NCBI RefSeq assembly: GCF_013184985.2 | Contig: NZ_CP063418.1 | Coordinates: 2,634,356-2,698,355 of the forward strand | Reading direction: 5' to 3' | DNA: 64,000 nucleotides | Origin: Actinomyces faecalis | Lineage (GTDB): Bacteria; Actinomycetota; Actinomycetes; Actinomycetales; Actinomycetaceae | Shown here: positions 29,201 through 36,959 of the stretch, piece by piece | Layout: each line of letters begins with the position of its first letter | Numbering within the stretch: position 1 is the first letter of the stretch | Notes under the pieces: generated by a model | Databases searched by the model: none | What the model saw: the letters and a program-made list of their open reading frames with translations, nothing else | What the model was told of the DNA's origin: nothing | Position numbers and translations under genes: made by a program

Positions 29201-29681
29201 CGAGCTACAGGACCCAGAGGTCTTCGCTGACTCCGTGGACGTCATCGTCACCACCCACCAGGTGGTGGCCAGGCACTACGTCGACGACGGCTCGATCTCC
29301 CAGGCTGTTCCTCCCATCCGGGCGCTGCTGGAGATCATGTACTCCGGCACCTCCTCCGAGGGCTGGACGCTGGCGAGCCCGGAGCTGCGCGCGCTGTTCG
29401 AGCGGGAGAACATCCTGGCCTCGCAGTGGTACGCCGAGCGTCTGGACGCCAAGGTGGAGCGTGACCGCAAGCAGGCCGAGGCCTCGATCCGTGCGCTGAC
29501 GCGCTTCATCGAGACCGAGGGCAACCAGGGCGTGTCCGACCGCCTGGACATCAACACCCGCCTGGAGGCCGCACGCGCGTGGCTGGAGGAGGTCACCTCA
29601 CCGGCCTACCGTGCGGGCCTCGTGGGCACACTCGGCCTCCAGCCCGAGCTCGCCAAGGGCGAGCCGGTCGACGGCAAGTAG
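26202..29681 (+). CDS. Probable PPi-type phosphoenolpyruvate carboxykinase
   Basis: A very long single protein (1159 residues) with no signal peptide, membrane segment or repeats. Size and features such as TVSGGGKSEISKSILDAFVFGEAY (about residues 485-508), GGAIAFPRYDLGREF and ITPSGYQVHCKAAVGS fit my knowledge of the pyrophosphate-dependent PEP carboxykinases of Entamoeba, Propionibacterium and Actinomyces, which convert oxaloacetate plus PPi to PEP, phosphate and CO2, or run in reverse to fix CO2 toward succinate. These share almost no overall similarity with ATP or GTP enzymes. The call rests on recall of the family, not on a search. It is monocistronic, starting ATG 26202 and ending in a hairpin at 29747-29799. 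Codon bias is strong and native, suggesting high expression. Confidence 0.75.
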   Translation: MDTIRTTQRADAATACANQDAAFNSAIALRLDLLGLPAPAGAGDPVTDRLMSPILARQREMSRRLSGRLCAADRRVQAFLDLYLEDAPLHPHLPADTFVLDKPGLARALSLPLDSTSFTSPYVESYRTLQGVLHNPRNDRRTTAGVFHVAEGGLPVPDDKKAVPRDVFARILAAAVDAPQDLLTLPWSSTQEEPARCFVSLLLRPVVVPEVTGFSAERRMEIRFIAPGGLVSNLDFVEGIFGNAGDPFLPENDASLAPEGWTGHTGCVILAPHLTTLTKKELGLPSWDEATERQRRDGMCWKDADEQYNDGKPFKLVARDERGVIVTVIADNYFGYCKKEVKTQIGYSVNLFGCVEEEHAGGAIAFPRYDLGREFRDVHTPASCTLAHVLAVNPGRFELQAEGHALDLTDDSVILVPGGAFYSMLTQTITWNADGEERSIPMRAGKTYITPSGYQVHCKAAVGSPKQWHMIGTAPWHTQLHKPATVSGGGKSEISKSILDAFVFGEAYVGDLEADLDAVQRIFDGDYTHRFVDKANESAHHRHILSERRSLGSVIKLLTPSTMYTEEYNAFLESIPAHIKELIFTVKRYYRPEWGEEWRSHFSVSIMNGRPGNAVRMDGDTVKINMLRVGFEEDGSWRLFSLRPDFAAAAKVQTEDDITASTVAPAGADEPAFTQHLSRKYVTNAESLLFQRPDDAIVRGYDKQTELDMSGTGLFLSNYAPLTPADARAMVDDAPGLSQFTEPMQDLVRRAAAVEESDDPRKQTYWVSTANPRIVDGTPTKNPRYLQVRPDIARPQEAHLAELATHLYSDIPLDEPIRHSVDIVAAGRRNNPPEEGVPALCAYNPLHFMELPELFMEFISSMTGKSPSTTGAGSEGALTKSPFNALPPVYDLNAALLSYALSGYDGWLSSAGYIGPRVKVAHDISMLVPEVFSRMEPEERDAHHLLEAGYLEKLEDYELDGRTVQASRLGYRMNKAFASNFFGRIFLHPDVVFTEAMLKPELQDPEVFADSVDVIVTTHQVVARHYVDDGSISQAVPPIRALLEIMYSGTSSEGWTLASPELRALFERENILASQWYAERLDAKVERDRKQAEASIRALTRFIETEGNQGVSDRLDINTRLEAARAWLEEVTSPAYRAGLVGTLGLQPELAKGEPVDGK

Positions 29682-29746
29682 GGGCGTCCTCGCCCTGGAG
29701 TCTCAACAGCGTCACTGGGACGACCGCTGCGCCATGCGACCGGCCT

Positions 29747-29799
29747 TTGGTGATGGGGGTGTGCCTCCCAAGAACTGGGATGCACACCCCCATCACCAA
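29747..29799. terminator. Terminator downstream of the putative PPi-PEPCK gene
   Basis: Perfect 18-bp arms (29747-29764 and 29782-29799) enclose a 17-base loop that itself holds a small CCCA/TGGG hairpin. Confidence 0.75.
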
Positions 29800-29904
29800 G
29801 CCCTGGCCCCATCAGCGAGAGCACAGTCCATTCGGGCCGTTCCACGACTCGCACGGCACCGGTCCCATGAGTAGGGTCGCCCGGAAGATGCGGTAGCGCA
29901 CCGT

Positions 29905-32829
29905 ATGCTTCACATCGTGACCCCTGCAACAACGACCCCCCCCCCAGCGGCTGAGCACAGGCTTCGTCTTCACGACCAGCGCTTAGCTGCGAGGGCCTTC
30001 TCGCAGCGCTGGAGTGGTCACGGGTACGAGAAGGGCGAGACCCAGGCGTTCTGGATCGACCTGCTCGGCAGCGTCGTCGGGATCGAGGGAGCTGCCACCG
30101 CGGCGATCTTCGAGCAGAAGACCTCTGCCGGCGGGTTTATTGACGTCCTCATTCCTGAGGCCCGCACGCTCGTGGAGCAAAAGGCCTCCCACATCGACCT
30201 CGACAAGCCCGAGCTTCGGCAAGGCACCATGGTCACGCCCTATCAGCAGGCCAAGCGTTACGCAGACAGCCTGCCCAATCCGCAACGCCCTGACTTCATC
30301 GTCGTCTGCAACTTCGAGTGCTTCCGCATCCATGACCTGCGTCGCGAGGACCCAGAGCACAGCTACATCTCCTTCACCCTGGCGGAGCTGGACGAGCAGT
30401 ACCACCTCCTCGACTTTCTCATTGATCCGTCGCGCTCCCGGTCAGAACGCGAGCGCCAGGTCTCGATCCAGGCCGGCGAGGTCATCGGGCGGCTGCGCGA
30501 CGCGCTCCATGAGCAGTACCGCGCTGCCGGGGATGACCACTGGCGGGACCTCAACGTCCTGTGCGTGCGTCTGGTCTTCTGCCTGTACGCAGAGGACGCG
30601 GGCCTGTTTCCCAAGGACGCCTTCGGCACCTACCTGCGCAGCTTCGGCCCAGCCCAGATGAGGCAGGCGCTGCTGGACCTGTTCTCCGTCCTCGACACCC
30701 CGCACGAGGCACGCAGCGCCTACCTGTCCTCCGACCTGTCTCATTTCCCGTACGTCAACGGCGGGCTCTTTGCGGACCCCATCGAGATCCCTCAGCTCAC
30801 GCAGGAGATCTGCAACCTGCTGGTCCATGAGGTCTCCACCGGCGTGGACTGGTCTGGGATCTCTCCGACCGTCTTCGGCGGCGTCTTCGAGTCCACGCTC
30901 AACCCGGAGACCCGACGTGCGGGCGGGATGCACTACACGAGCCCGCAGAACATCCACCGCGTCATCGATCCACTGTTTCTCGACGCACTGACCACGGAGC
31001 TTGAAGACATCCTGGCGGATACCACCGTCACCGAGCGCACGCGTAAGAACCGCCTACGCCGCTACCAGGACAAGCTGGCGTCACTGACCTTCCTGGACCC
31101 GGCTGCCGGCAGCGGAAACTTCCTCACCGAGACCTTCATCTGCCTACGGCGCCTGGAGAACAAGGTGCTCTCCGTCCTCCAGGGTCCGCAGACCGCGCTG
31201 GAGTTTGAGGGCGTGGGGGAGTCCGCGATCAAGGTCCAGCTCGCTCAGTTCCACGGGATCGAGATCAACGACTTCGCTGCCTCGGTCGCACGCACCGCGC
31301 TGTGGATCGCCGAGCTCCAGGCCAACGCTGAGACGGCAGAGATCATCCAGCGCGAAGTTGAGGACCTGCCCCTGCGCGACGCCGCCAGGATCGTTGAGGG
31401 CAACGCCCTCGACATGAACTGGAACGACGTCCTTCCGGCCGATCGCTGCTCCTACGTCATGGGCAATCCACCGTTTATCGGCTATTCAAATCTCACGCCA
31501 GAGCAGAACGCCGATCGCGCCCGGCTCTTTGGCAAGGTCAAGACGGTGGACTACGTGGCCTGCTGGTACGTCAAGGCGGCTCAGTACATGCGTGGGACGG
31601 CAATCCATACCGCCTTCGTCTCCACGAGCTCGATCTGTCAGGGTCAGCAGGTCACGCCGATCTGGAAGCCGCTGTTTGACGACGGCGTCGACATCACCTT
31701 CGCGCACCGCAGCTTTGTCTGGGGCAACGAGGCCTCCGACCAGGCACATGTGCACGTCGTCATCGTGGGCTTCAGCTACGACGCCTCCGGTATGCGGCGT
31801 CTCTTTGAGTACGACGGCGAGGCTGCCTTCGTGCGCGAGGTGTCGCATATTAACGCTTACCTTGTGGACGCCCCGGATGCCTTCATCGAGCGGCGGAGCC
31901 AGCCTCTAGGTGATGTGCCAGCGATGCAGGCAGGCGGAAAGCCTACTGAGGGCGGGAACCTTCTCATGTCGTCCGCAGAACGCAGTGAGTTGCTGGACCT
32001 TGAGCCTCATGCTGCGCAGTGGGTTCGGCGCTTCTCCATGGGCGCCGAGTTCATTAAAGGACAGGACCGTTACTGCCTCTGGTTGGTGGATTGTCCACCG
32101 CAGGAGATCGCGAAGATGCCGCTGGTCCGTGAGCGCGTCCTGGCCGTCAAGACGATGCGCGAGGCGTCAGCCAAGGCCGCCACCCGCAAGAAGGCGGAGA
32201 CACCGTGGCTCTTTGACGAGATCCGCGATCCTGGCACGACCTATATCGCCATCCCGGCCGTCTCATCGGAGCGCCGTCGGTACATCCCGATGGGGTTCGT
32301 ACACAACGGCATGATCCCTGGCAACAAGCTCTACTTCATCCCCACGGACCGTCTCGACGTCTTCGGGATCCTCATGTCCCAGGTCCACAACGCCTGGATG
32401 CGAGCCGTGGCCGGGCGTCTCAAGTCCGACTACAACTACGCCAACACCATCGTCTACAACACACTGGTCTGGCCAACGACCACCGATACTCAGCGCACCG
32501 AGATCGAACGTTGCGCCCAGGCCGTGCTCGATGCTCGGGCGCAGTATGAAGGAGCGAGCCTGGCAGACCTGTACGACCCGGACAACAGCTTCCTCTACCC
32601 GGCGCTCACCACCGCACACTGCGCGCTCGACTACGCCGTCGAGCAGGCCTACGGCCTGAGCTTCCCCGCGCAGACCAGCAGCGAAGAGAAAGAGCGTGCC
32701 ATCGTCGCCCACCTCTTCACGCTCTATGCCGAGACCACCACCGCTCCTACGGCCTCAACGCTGCGACGAGAACAGCCTGTGGACCACTCGTCGTCTTCTC
32801 CGTCATCGTGTCCACTGCCCGCAGCGTGA
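29905..32829 (+). CDS. Single-chain type IIG (MmeI-like) restriction-modification enzyme
   Basis: A 974-residue protein uniting nuclease and adenine methyltransferase. The N-terminal nuclease motif is GGFIDVLIP...TLVEQKAS, with D80, E91 and K93 matching the D-Xn-EXK pattern of MmeI-type enzymes. A helical spacer (about 170-390) includes the GGMHYTSPQNIHRVIDPLF segment. Methyltransferase motif I is FLDPAAGSGNFLTETF (396-411) and motif IV is NPPF (521-524), followed by a target-recognition region of about 600-850. It needs no partner subunit, cutting and methylating itself by one specificity, so phase changes would switch both activities. A run of ten C lies at codons 11-14. ATG 29905 has no ribosome site; GTG 29917 is an alternative, possibly leaderless, start. 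The gene ends three bases before the convergent MFS gene. Confidence 0.88.
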   Translation: MLHIVTPATTTPPPAAEHRLRLHDQRLAARAFSQRWSGHGYEKGETQAFWIDLLGSVVGIEGAATAAIFEQKTSAGGFIDVLIPEARTLVEQKASHIDLDKPELRQGTMVTPYQQAKRYADSLPNPQRPDFIVVCNFECFRIHDLRREDPEHSYISFTLAELDEQYHLLDFLIDPSRSRSERERQVSIQAGEVIGRLRDALHEQYRAAGDDHWRDLNVLCVRLVFCLYAEDAGLFPKDAFGTYLRSFGPAQMRQALLDLFSVLDTPHEARSAYLSSDLSHFPYVNGGLFADPIEIPQLTQEICNLLVHEVSTGVDWSGISPTVFGGVFESTLNPETRRAGGMHYTSPQNIHRVIDPLFLDALTTELEDILADTTVTERTRKNRLRRYQDKLASLTFLDPAAGSGNFLTETFICLRRLENKVLSVLQGPQTALEFEGVGESAIKVQLAQFHGIEINDFAASVARTALWIAELQANAETAEIIQREVEDLPLRDAARIVEGNALDMNWNDVLPADRCSYVMGNPPFIGYSNLTPEQNADRARLFGKVKTVDYVACWYVKAAQYMRGTAIHTAFVSTSSICQGQQVTPIWKPLFDDGVDITFAHRSFVWGNEASDQAHVHVVIVGFSYDASGMRRLFEYDGEAAFVREVSHINAYLVDAPDAFIERRSQPLGDVPAMQAGGKPTEGGNLLMSSAERSELLDLEPHAAQWVRRFSMGAEFIKGQDRYCLWLVDCPPQEIAKMPLVRERVLAVKTMREASAKAATRKKAETPWLFDEIRDPGTTYIAIPAVSSERRRYIPMGFVHNGMIPGNKLYFIPTDRLDVFGILMSQVHNAWMRAVAGRLKSDYNYANTIVYNTLVWPTTTDTQRTEIERCAQAVLDARAQYEGASLADLYDPDNSFLYPALTTAHCALDYAVEQAYGLSFPAQTSSEEKERAIVAHLFTLYAETTTAPTASTLRREQPVDHSSSSPSSCPLPAA
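29936..29945 (+). repeat. C10 homopolymer in the start of the R-M gene
   Basis: Ten consecutive C (acg aCC CCC CCC CCa) lie in codons 11-14, downstream of both possible starts. Gain or loss of one C would shift the frame. In the present sequence the gene is in frame (ON). Confidence 0.9.
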
Positions 32830-32832
32830 GGG

Positions 32833-34164
32833 TCAAGCCTGCGTCGAGCCCTCCAGCCCCGGCAGCCCCGTCACGGGCCGCGGCCGGTCCCCTAGGCGTC
32901 GCACCCCACGGCTGTACCACGCGGCTACGCACCACACGAGGACGACGAGCGCGCCCTGGACCACCGGCGACCAGCCGGTGTCCGGCAGCACGAGGATCGC
33001 CACCCCGGCCGCCACGCACTCGGCGGTGTTGAACAGGACGTCGTAGATGGAGAAGGCCCGGCCGCGGTAGGCGTCGTCGGTATCGGCCTGGACGATGGTG
33101 TCGACGGCGATCTTCGCTCCCTGCACGCCCACGCCAAAGATGAAAATGCCAATAGCCATCGCCACCTGGTGGTGCGTGACCACCAGGACGAGCTGTCCCG
33201 CCGTCCCTCCCACCAGGCAGCACACGATCCACGTCGAGGGCGAGATCCGCTCGTGAGCGAGCGGCGTGAGGACGACGGACAGGCCGTGCCCAGCCACCAT
33301 CGCCCCCATGAGGATGCCAAAGATCGCCAGGCCTGCGTCGGCGTCGCCCCCCGGAGCCAGGAGGTTGCGGGAGGTGAGGATGAGGGTGATGAGCTCCATG
33401 CCGTAGACGAAGCGGTGCAGGGCCATCGTGCCCAGCGCCAGGCCCGGGGTACCTCGCCGGACCAGGTAGCGCACGGCGTCGGCCAGGTCCCCGACCGTTC
33501 GGGCCAGCGCACGGCCCAGCCCTCCTCCCTGTCGCAGCCGCTGCGGCCCGAGCTCGTCGCGTCCGAGCCTGGTCACCACCGCGGCCGCGGCCACGTACAG
33601 GACGACCGCGCAGGCCAGGCTCGCGCTGTCCTGCACAGGTCCGGCCGGGAGTACCAGCCTCAGGACGACGCCGATCACGGCTCCCACCGCCGTCGCCGCC
33701 CCGCCCAGGGTCGGCACCAGGGAGTTGGCCACGAGCAGGCGCTGATGGTCGATGATCTGCGGTAGGCCCGCAGAGAGTACCGACAGCAGGAAGCGGTTGA
33801 CGCCGAGCGCCACGAGGACCAGGACGTAGACGGCCGCCCCGATCCCCCATTGGCGCAGGACCAGGGCGGTGGCCGCGATGAGCAGCGCGCGCAGGAGGTT
33901 GCCGACCACCAGGGTGTTGCGCCGGCGCCAGCGGTCGATGAAGGGGCCGGTCAGAGGTCCGACGACGCTGAAAGGCAGCAGCATGACCGCCAGCGCCCAG
34001 GCGACGCCGCTCGTCGTCGTCATGTTCTGGGGCTGGAAGAAGAAGAGGGTGGCCAGCCCCGCCTGGACCATGCCGTCACCGCTCTGGGAGACGAGCCGGA
34101 CGGCAAGAAGAAGCCGGAAGGCTCGGACGGAGGCAAGGTCCTTGAGGTCCTCGGTCAGGCGCAT
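32833..34164 (-). CDS. MFS transporter, exporter type
   Basis: A 443-residue membrane protein with about 12 hydrophobic segments. It starts FRLLLAVRLVSQSGDGMVQAGLATLFF and has the family loop GPFIDRWRRRNTLVVGN between helices 2 and 3. This is the arrangement of the MFS_3/enterobactin-exporter-like group common in actinobacteria. Substrate unknown. ATG 34164 is preceded by GAGG at nine bases; an ATG at 34203 is rejected because the extension looks non-membrane and has no ribosome site. It is convergent with the R-M gene with a three-base gap. Confidence 0.85.
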   Translation of the reverse strand: MRLTEDLKDLASVRAFRLLLAVRLVSQSGDGMVQAGLATLFFFQPQNMTTTSGVAWALAVMLLPFSVVGPLTGPFIDRWRRRNTLVVGNLLRALLIAATALVLRQWGIGAAVYVLVLVALGVNRFLLSVLSAGLPQIIDHQRLLVANSLVPTLGGAATAVGAVIGVVLRLVLPAGPVQDSASLACAVVLYVAAAAVVTRLGRDELGPQRLRQGGGLGRALARTVGDLADAVRYLVRRGTPGLALGTMALHRFVYGMELITLILTSRNLLAPGGDADAGLAIFGILMGAMVAGHGLSVVLTPLAHERISPSTWIVCCLVGGTAGQLVLVVTHHQVAMAIGIFIFGVGVQGAKIAVDTIVQADTDDAYRGRAFSIYDVLFNTAECVAAGVAILVLPDTGWSPVVQGALVVLVWCVAAWYSRGVRRLGDRPRPVTGLPGLEGSTQA

Positions 34165-34262
34165 AGGAGCAGCCTCGCACGTCTGAGGTATCCGGCTCAC
34201 CACCGAGCACAGAGCCGACGATCTCCTGAGCCCTCAGCTAGAGGCTGATAACGAGGCAGCCC

Positions 34263-35267
34263 TCAGCTGATGGTGAGCACAGGATTGGCGACGGCGAGGT
34301 CATTGAAGACGCTCTTCTCCGAATCTGGAGGCATCCGCAGCGAGATCGTGCCACTGCCAAGACCAAGTGCCCCCGTGTTGATAGTGACAGGCTGCCCAGT
34401 GGTCAAGGGCTCTGGAGCGTCACCCGCGACAACCTTGAACAGGATCATCACCGTCTGGGAGGACGTCGGTGTGTAGGTGATGGTCAGAGTGTTCTTTCCC
34501 GCCCCTCGCTTGGGGTCCTTCTCATTCTTCGTCCAACGAGTGTTCTGGTACGTGTCCGTAGTACCCAGCCAGACGCTCGGTGCTGTGGCGTTGCGGTACG
34601 TGGGGATGGAGGTCGGTACGCCACTGTCAGCGGCTCCGTCTGCCGAGACGAATCCCAGAGTCCCCCGCAGGTTGTGGGCGTAGTAGGTGTCGCTCCACAC
34701 GTCGAGGGTGAAGGTGTACGTACGCCCAGCACACAGGGGCAAGGGCTTAGAGTGGATCGCCATGAAGGTCAGCGAGTTCTCACCCGTGTTCGATGTTGGG
34801 GCCGGGTGGGAAGGGTCTCCTTGGAAGACAAAGTAGTTACGCCCCAGGGCTGAGTCAGGGCTCGCCCCTGTCTTCTCGAACTTTCCTACCGTCGGCGCAC
34901 TATCCTTCGTTGAATAGCCGCCGGAAGGGTAGTAATTCATCAACTTGATCTGATTGACATTGGCACCGGCATGTCCGATACCTGCCGCCTCGTAACGCCG
35001 AAGCATGCTGTAAGAGAGTCGGAATCCCGGCCAGGCGGAGGCGCGCCAGAACCAGTTGTTGTTGGCAGCCTGAGGCCGGAGGGTCCCGGCGGCGGAGGTT
35101 GGGTTCATGTCGCCAACGAAGGCGACGGTGTCAGTGCTGGTGTCCGTGCATGAGGCGGCAACAGCATTGGCGGACGCGCCCACAGCGATAGCGGGGACGC
35201 TCCAGGCGGCCCCCTTGACAAGGGTGCGGCGGCTCAGGTCACGTTGGGGAACCTGGGTGGCGGTCAT
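34263..35267 (-). CDS. Tat-exported protein of unknown function
   Basis: A 334-residue protein with a clear twin-arginine signal: basic N-region, SRRTLVKGAAWSVPAIAVGASANAVAAS, with likely cleavage after ANAVA. The mature part is rich in Ser, Thr, Tyr, Trp and Asn, has two Cys pairs in the region (SCTD near the N-terminus and LCAG mid-protein) and beta-strand-like segments (RTYTFTLDVWSDTYY, NTLTITYTPTSSQTVMILFKV), which suggests one or two secreted beta-sandwich domains. There is no sortase signal or membrane anchor, so it is probably released or held non-covalently. ATG 35267 follows AGGAGAG. Codon use has more A/T-ending codons than neighbours, hinting at acquisition. The family is not recognised. 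A G11 tract lies 43-53 bases upstream. Confidence 0.75.
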   Translation of the reverse strand: MTATQVPQRDLSRRTLVKGAAWSVPAIAVGASANAVAASCTDTSTDTVAFVGDMNPTSAAGTLRPQAANNNWFWRASAWPGFRLSYSMLRRYEAAGIGHAGANVNQIKLMNYYPSGGYSTKDSAPTVGKFEKTGASPDSALGRNYFVFQGDPSHPAPTSNTGENSLTFMAIHSKPLPLCAGRTYTFTLDVWSDTYYAHNLRGTLGFVSADGAADSGVPTSIPTYRNATAPSVWLGTTDTYQNTRWTKNEKDPKRGAGKNTLTITYTPTSSQTVMILFKVVAGDAPEPLTTGQPVTINTGALGLGSGTISLRMPPDSEKSVFNDLAVANPVLTIS

Positions 35268-35309
35268 CGTGACTCTCCTAGGATCTACACAGAATTTCTC
35301 ACTGAGCCT

Positions 35310-35332
35310 CCCCCCCCCCCGGTGTTTGTCAA
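35310..35332 (-). promoter_or_regulatory. G11 tract beside a TTGACA box upstream of the Tat-exported protein gene
   Basis: On the minus strand TTGACA (35332-35327) is followed by six bases, then eleven G (35320-35310), filling exactly the 17-base spacer of a sigma-70-type promoter. The expected -10 position reads AGGCTC, a poor match. The homopolymer is certain; the promoter reading is tentative. Confidence 0.5.
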
Positions 35333-35436
35333 CTCTTATGACGGCAGACACATGGCACTAAAGCGCACACCCCGGCGTAACCGTTCCGCCTGAGCCAGTC
35401 TGACAGGCAACGTGATGTGACACATATAGCCATCCA

Positions 35437-35490
35437 TTGACACCCACAAGCCTCAGCATTACCGTTACCAACTATCTACTAGATAGTAGA
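35437..35490 (+). promoter_or_regulatory. Promoter and TetR-type operator of the sugar MFS gene
   Basis: TTGACA (35437-35442), a 17-base spacer and TACCGT (35460-35465, fits TAnnnT) form a good vegetative promoter. A 17-base palindrome ACTATCT-ACT-AGATAGT occupies 35471-35487, over the expected transcription start, and contains TACTAGATAGTAGA (35477-35490), also found before the GH42 gene. Repression by the TetR protein encoded two genes downstream is likely. Confidence 0.7.
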
Positions 35491-35546
35491 TATCTCTGTA
35501 TCGCCCTGCGCCGCAACGAGCGCGGCCCTCCGAAAGAGCAGGTGTC

Positions 35547-36872
35547 ATGGCATCGAAGCCGAGTGACTCCACCACCACTGCCCCGATCACGCCTTCCCTG
35601 GCCACGATCGACAACGTTCCCTCCTTCTCCCGCGGAACCTTCCTGCGCTTTGCCGCCGGGTTCCTGTCGATCTCGGTGCTGTGGGCCCTGGGGCTGAGCA
35701 TGGTCGCCACCGTGCTGCTGCCCCAGCGCCTGAAGGACCTCGGCGTGGCAGACCCCAACGCCCTGCTGGCCTCGATCAGCGCCATCACGGCAGTCGTCTC
35801 GCTGGTGTCCAACCTCGTCTTCGGCAACTTCTCCGACCGTACGCGCTCCCGCCTGGGACGCCGTACCCCCTGGGTCGTGGCCGGTGGCCTGCTCGGAGGC
35901 GTCACCCTCCTGGGCGTAGGCCTCATCGACTCCACCCTGTGGCTGACCATCGACTACTGCCTGTGCATGGTGGGCCTGAACATGATGCTGGCTCCCGCCG
36001 TCGCCGTCCTGTCCGACCGCGTTCCTGAGGCCGTCCGCGGCACCATGTCCACCTTCTGGGGCGTCGGCGCGGCCATCGGCTACCCGCTGGGTGCCATCAT
36101 CGCCGCCGGCTTCATCAAGGGCGACGCCGCCTCGACCGCCGGCTTCGTGCTCGGCGGCTTCTTCATGGGTGTCTCCGGCATCGCCGCCGTCCTGCTGTGG
36201 CCTCGCGAGGGCTCGGCCAAGGACCTTGAGGCGCCGGCCTCCTCCTTCAAGGACATCCTCCTGTCCTTCGTCCCGCCGATCCACGGCGCGGCCGACTTCT
36301 GGAAGGCCTTCATCGGCCGCTTCACGATGCTGCTGTCCTACCAGATGATCAACGCCTACCAGCTCTACATCATCCAGGACCACCTCAAGGCCTCCGGCCA
36401 GGCCCTGTCCGCCGGCCAGGTGGCCGCGACCGTCGCGCTGACCAACTCCATCATCATGGTCGCCGGCCTCGTCGGCGGCTTCATCTCCGGCCCGATCTCT
36501 GACCTCCTGCGCCGCCGCAAGGTGCCGGTCGTCTTCGCCTCGGTCTGCTTCGCCGTCGGTGTGGCCATGCCCTGGCTCATGCCCACCACCACGGGTATGT
36601 ACATGTTCGCCCTCATCGCGGGCTTCGGCTACGCCGTCTACGGCGCCGTCGACCAGGCCCTCAACGTCGACGTCCTGCCCAACCCTGAGGAGGCCGGCAA
36701 GGACCTGGGCATCCTCAACATGTCCACGACGCTCGGCCAGATGTGCGGCCCGCTCATCACCGCCTCGGTAGTATCGGCGCAGGGCGGAAGCTACGCACTG
36801 GTCTTCCCGATCTCGATCGCCTTCGCGCTGGCTGGTTGCGTCTCGATCCTCCTGATCAAGTCCGTGCGCTGA
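35547..36872 (+). CDS. MFS sugar transporter of the beta-glycoside locus
   Basis: A 441-residue protein with about 12 membrane segments. It contains FSDRTRSRLGRRTPWVVAGG between helices 2 and 3, the typical signature of the glycoside-pentoside-hexuronide-like and related MFS sugar carriers, and a second cytoplasmic motif SDLLRRRKVPVVFAS. The long middle loop (REGSAKDLEAPASSFKDIL) is cytoplasmic. It is placed to import beta-glucosides or beta-galactosides for the GH30 and GH42 enzymes encoded in the same cluster. It is the first gene of a unit with the TetR regulator, under the operator at 35471-35487. Confidence 0.86.
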   Translation: MASKPSDSTTTAPITPSLATIDNVPSFSRGTFLRFAAGFLSISVLWALGLSMVATVLLPQRLKDLGVADPNALLASISAITAVVSLVSNLVFGNFSDRTRSRLGRRTPWVVAGGLLGGVTLLGVGLIDSTLWLTIDYCLCMVGLNMMLAPAVAVLSDRVPEAVRGTMSTFWGVGAAIGYPLGAIIAAGFIKGDAASTAGFVLGGFFMGVSGIAAVLLWPREGSAKDLEAPASSFKDILLSFVPPIHGAADFWKAFIGRFTMLLSYQMINAYQLYIIQDHLKASGQALSAGQVAATVALTNSIIMVAGLVGGFISGPISDLLRRRKVPVVFASVCFAVGVAMPWLMPTTTGMYMFALIAGFGYAVYGAVDQALNVDVLPNPEEAGKDLGILNMSTTLGQMCGPLITASVVSAQGGSYALVFPISIAFALAGCVSILLIKSVR

Positions 36873-36959
36873 CCTGCACCGGACCTCAGGCACGGCGGCT
36901 CCGCTCTGGCGGGGCCGCCGTCGTCGTCTCCCCGCCTTCCCCCGACCCAGAAAGCCACC

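Noticed and set aside
29579..29896. Small open frames at the end of the PPi-PEPCK gene
   Set aside because: They read through the terminator hairpin and overlap the real gene; no ribosome site.
35268..35351. Upstream GTG start for the Tat-exported protein that would put the G11 tract in the coding region
   Set aside because: ATG 35267 has a near-perfect ribosome site and directly precedes a standard Tat signal; the upstream extension lacks any signal-like sequence. The tract is treated as upstream control DNA.
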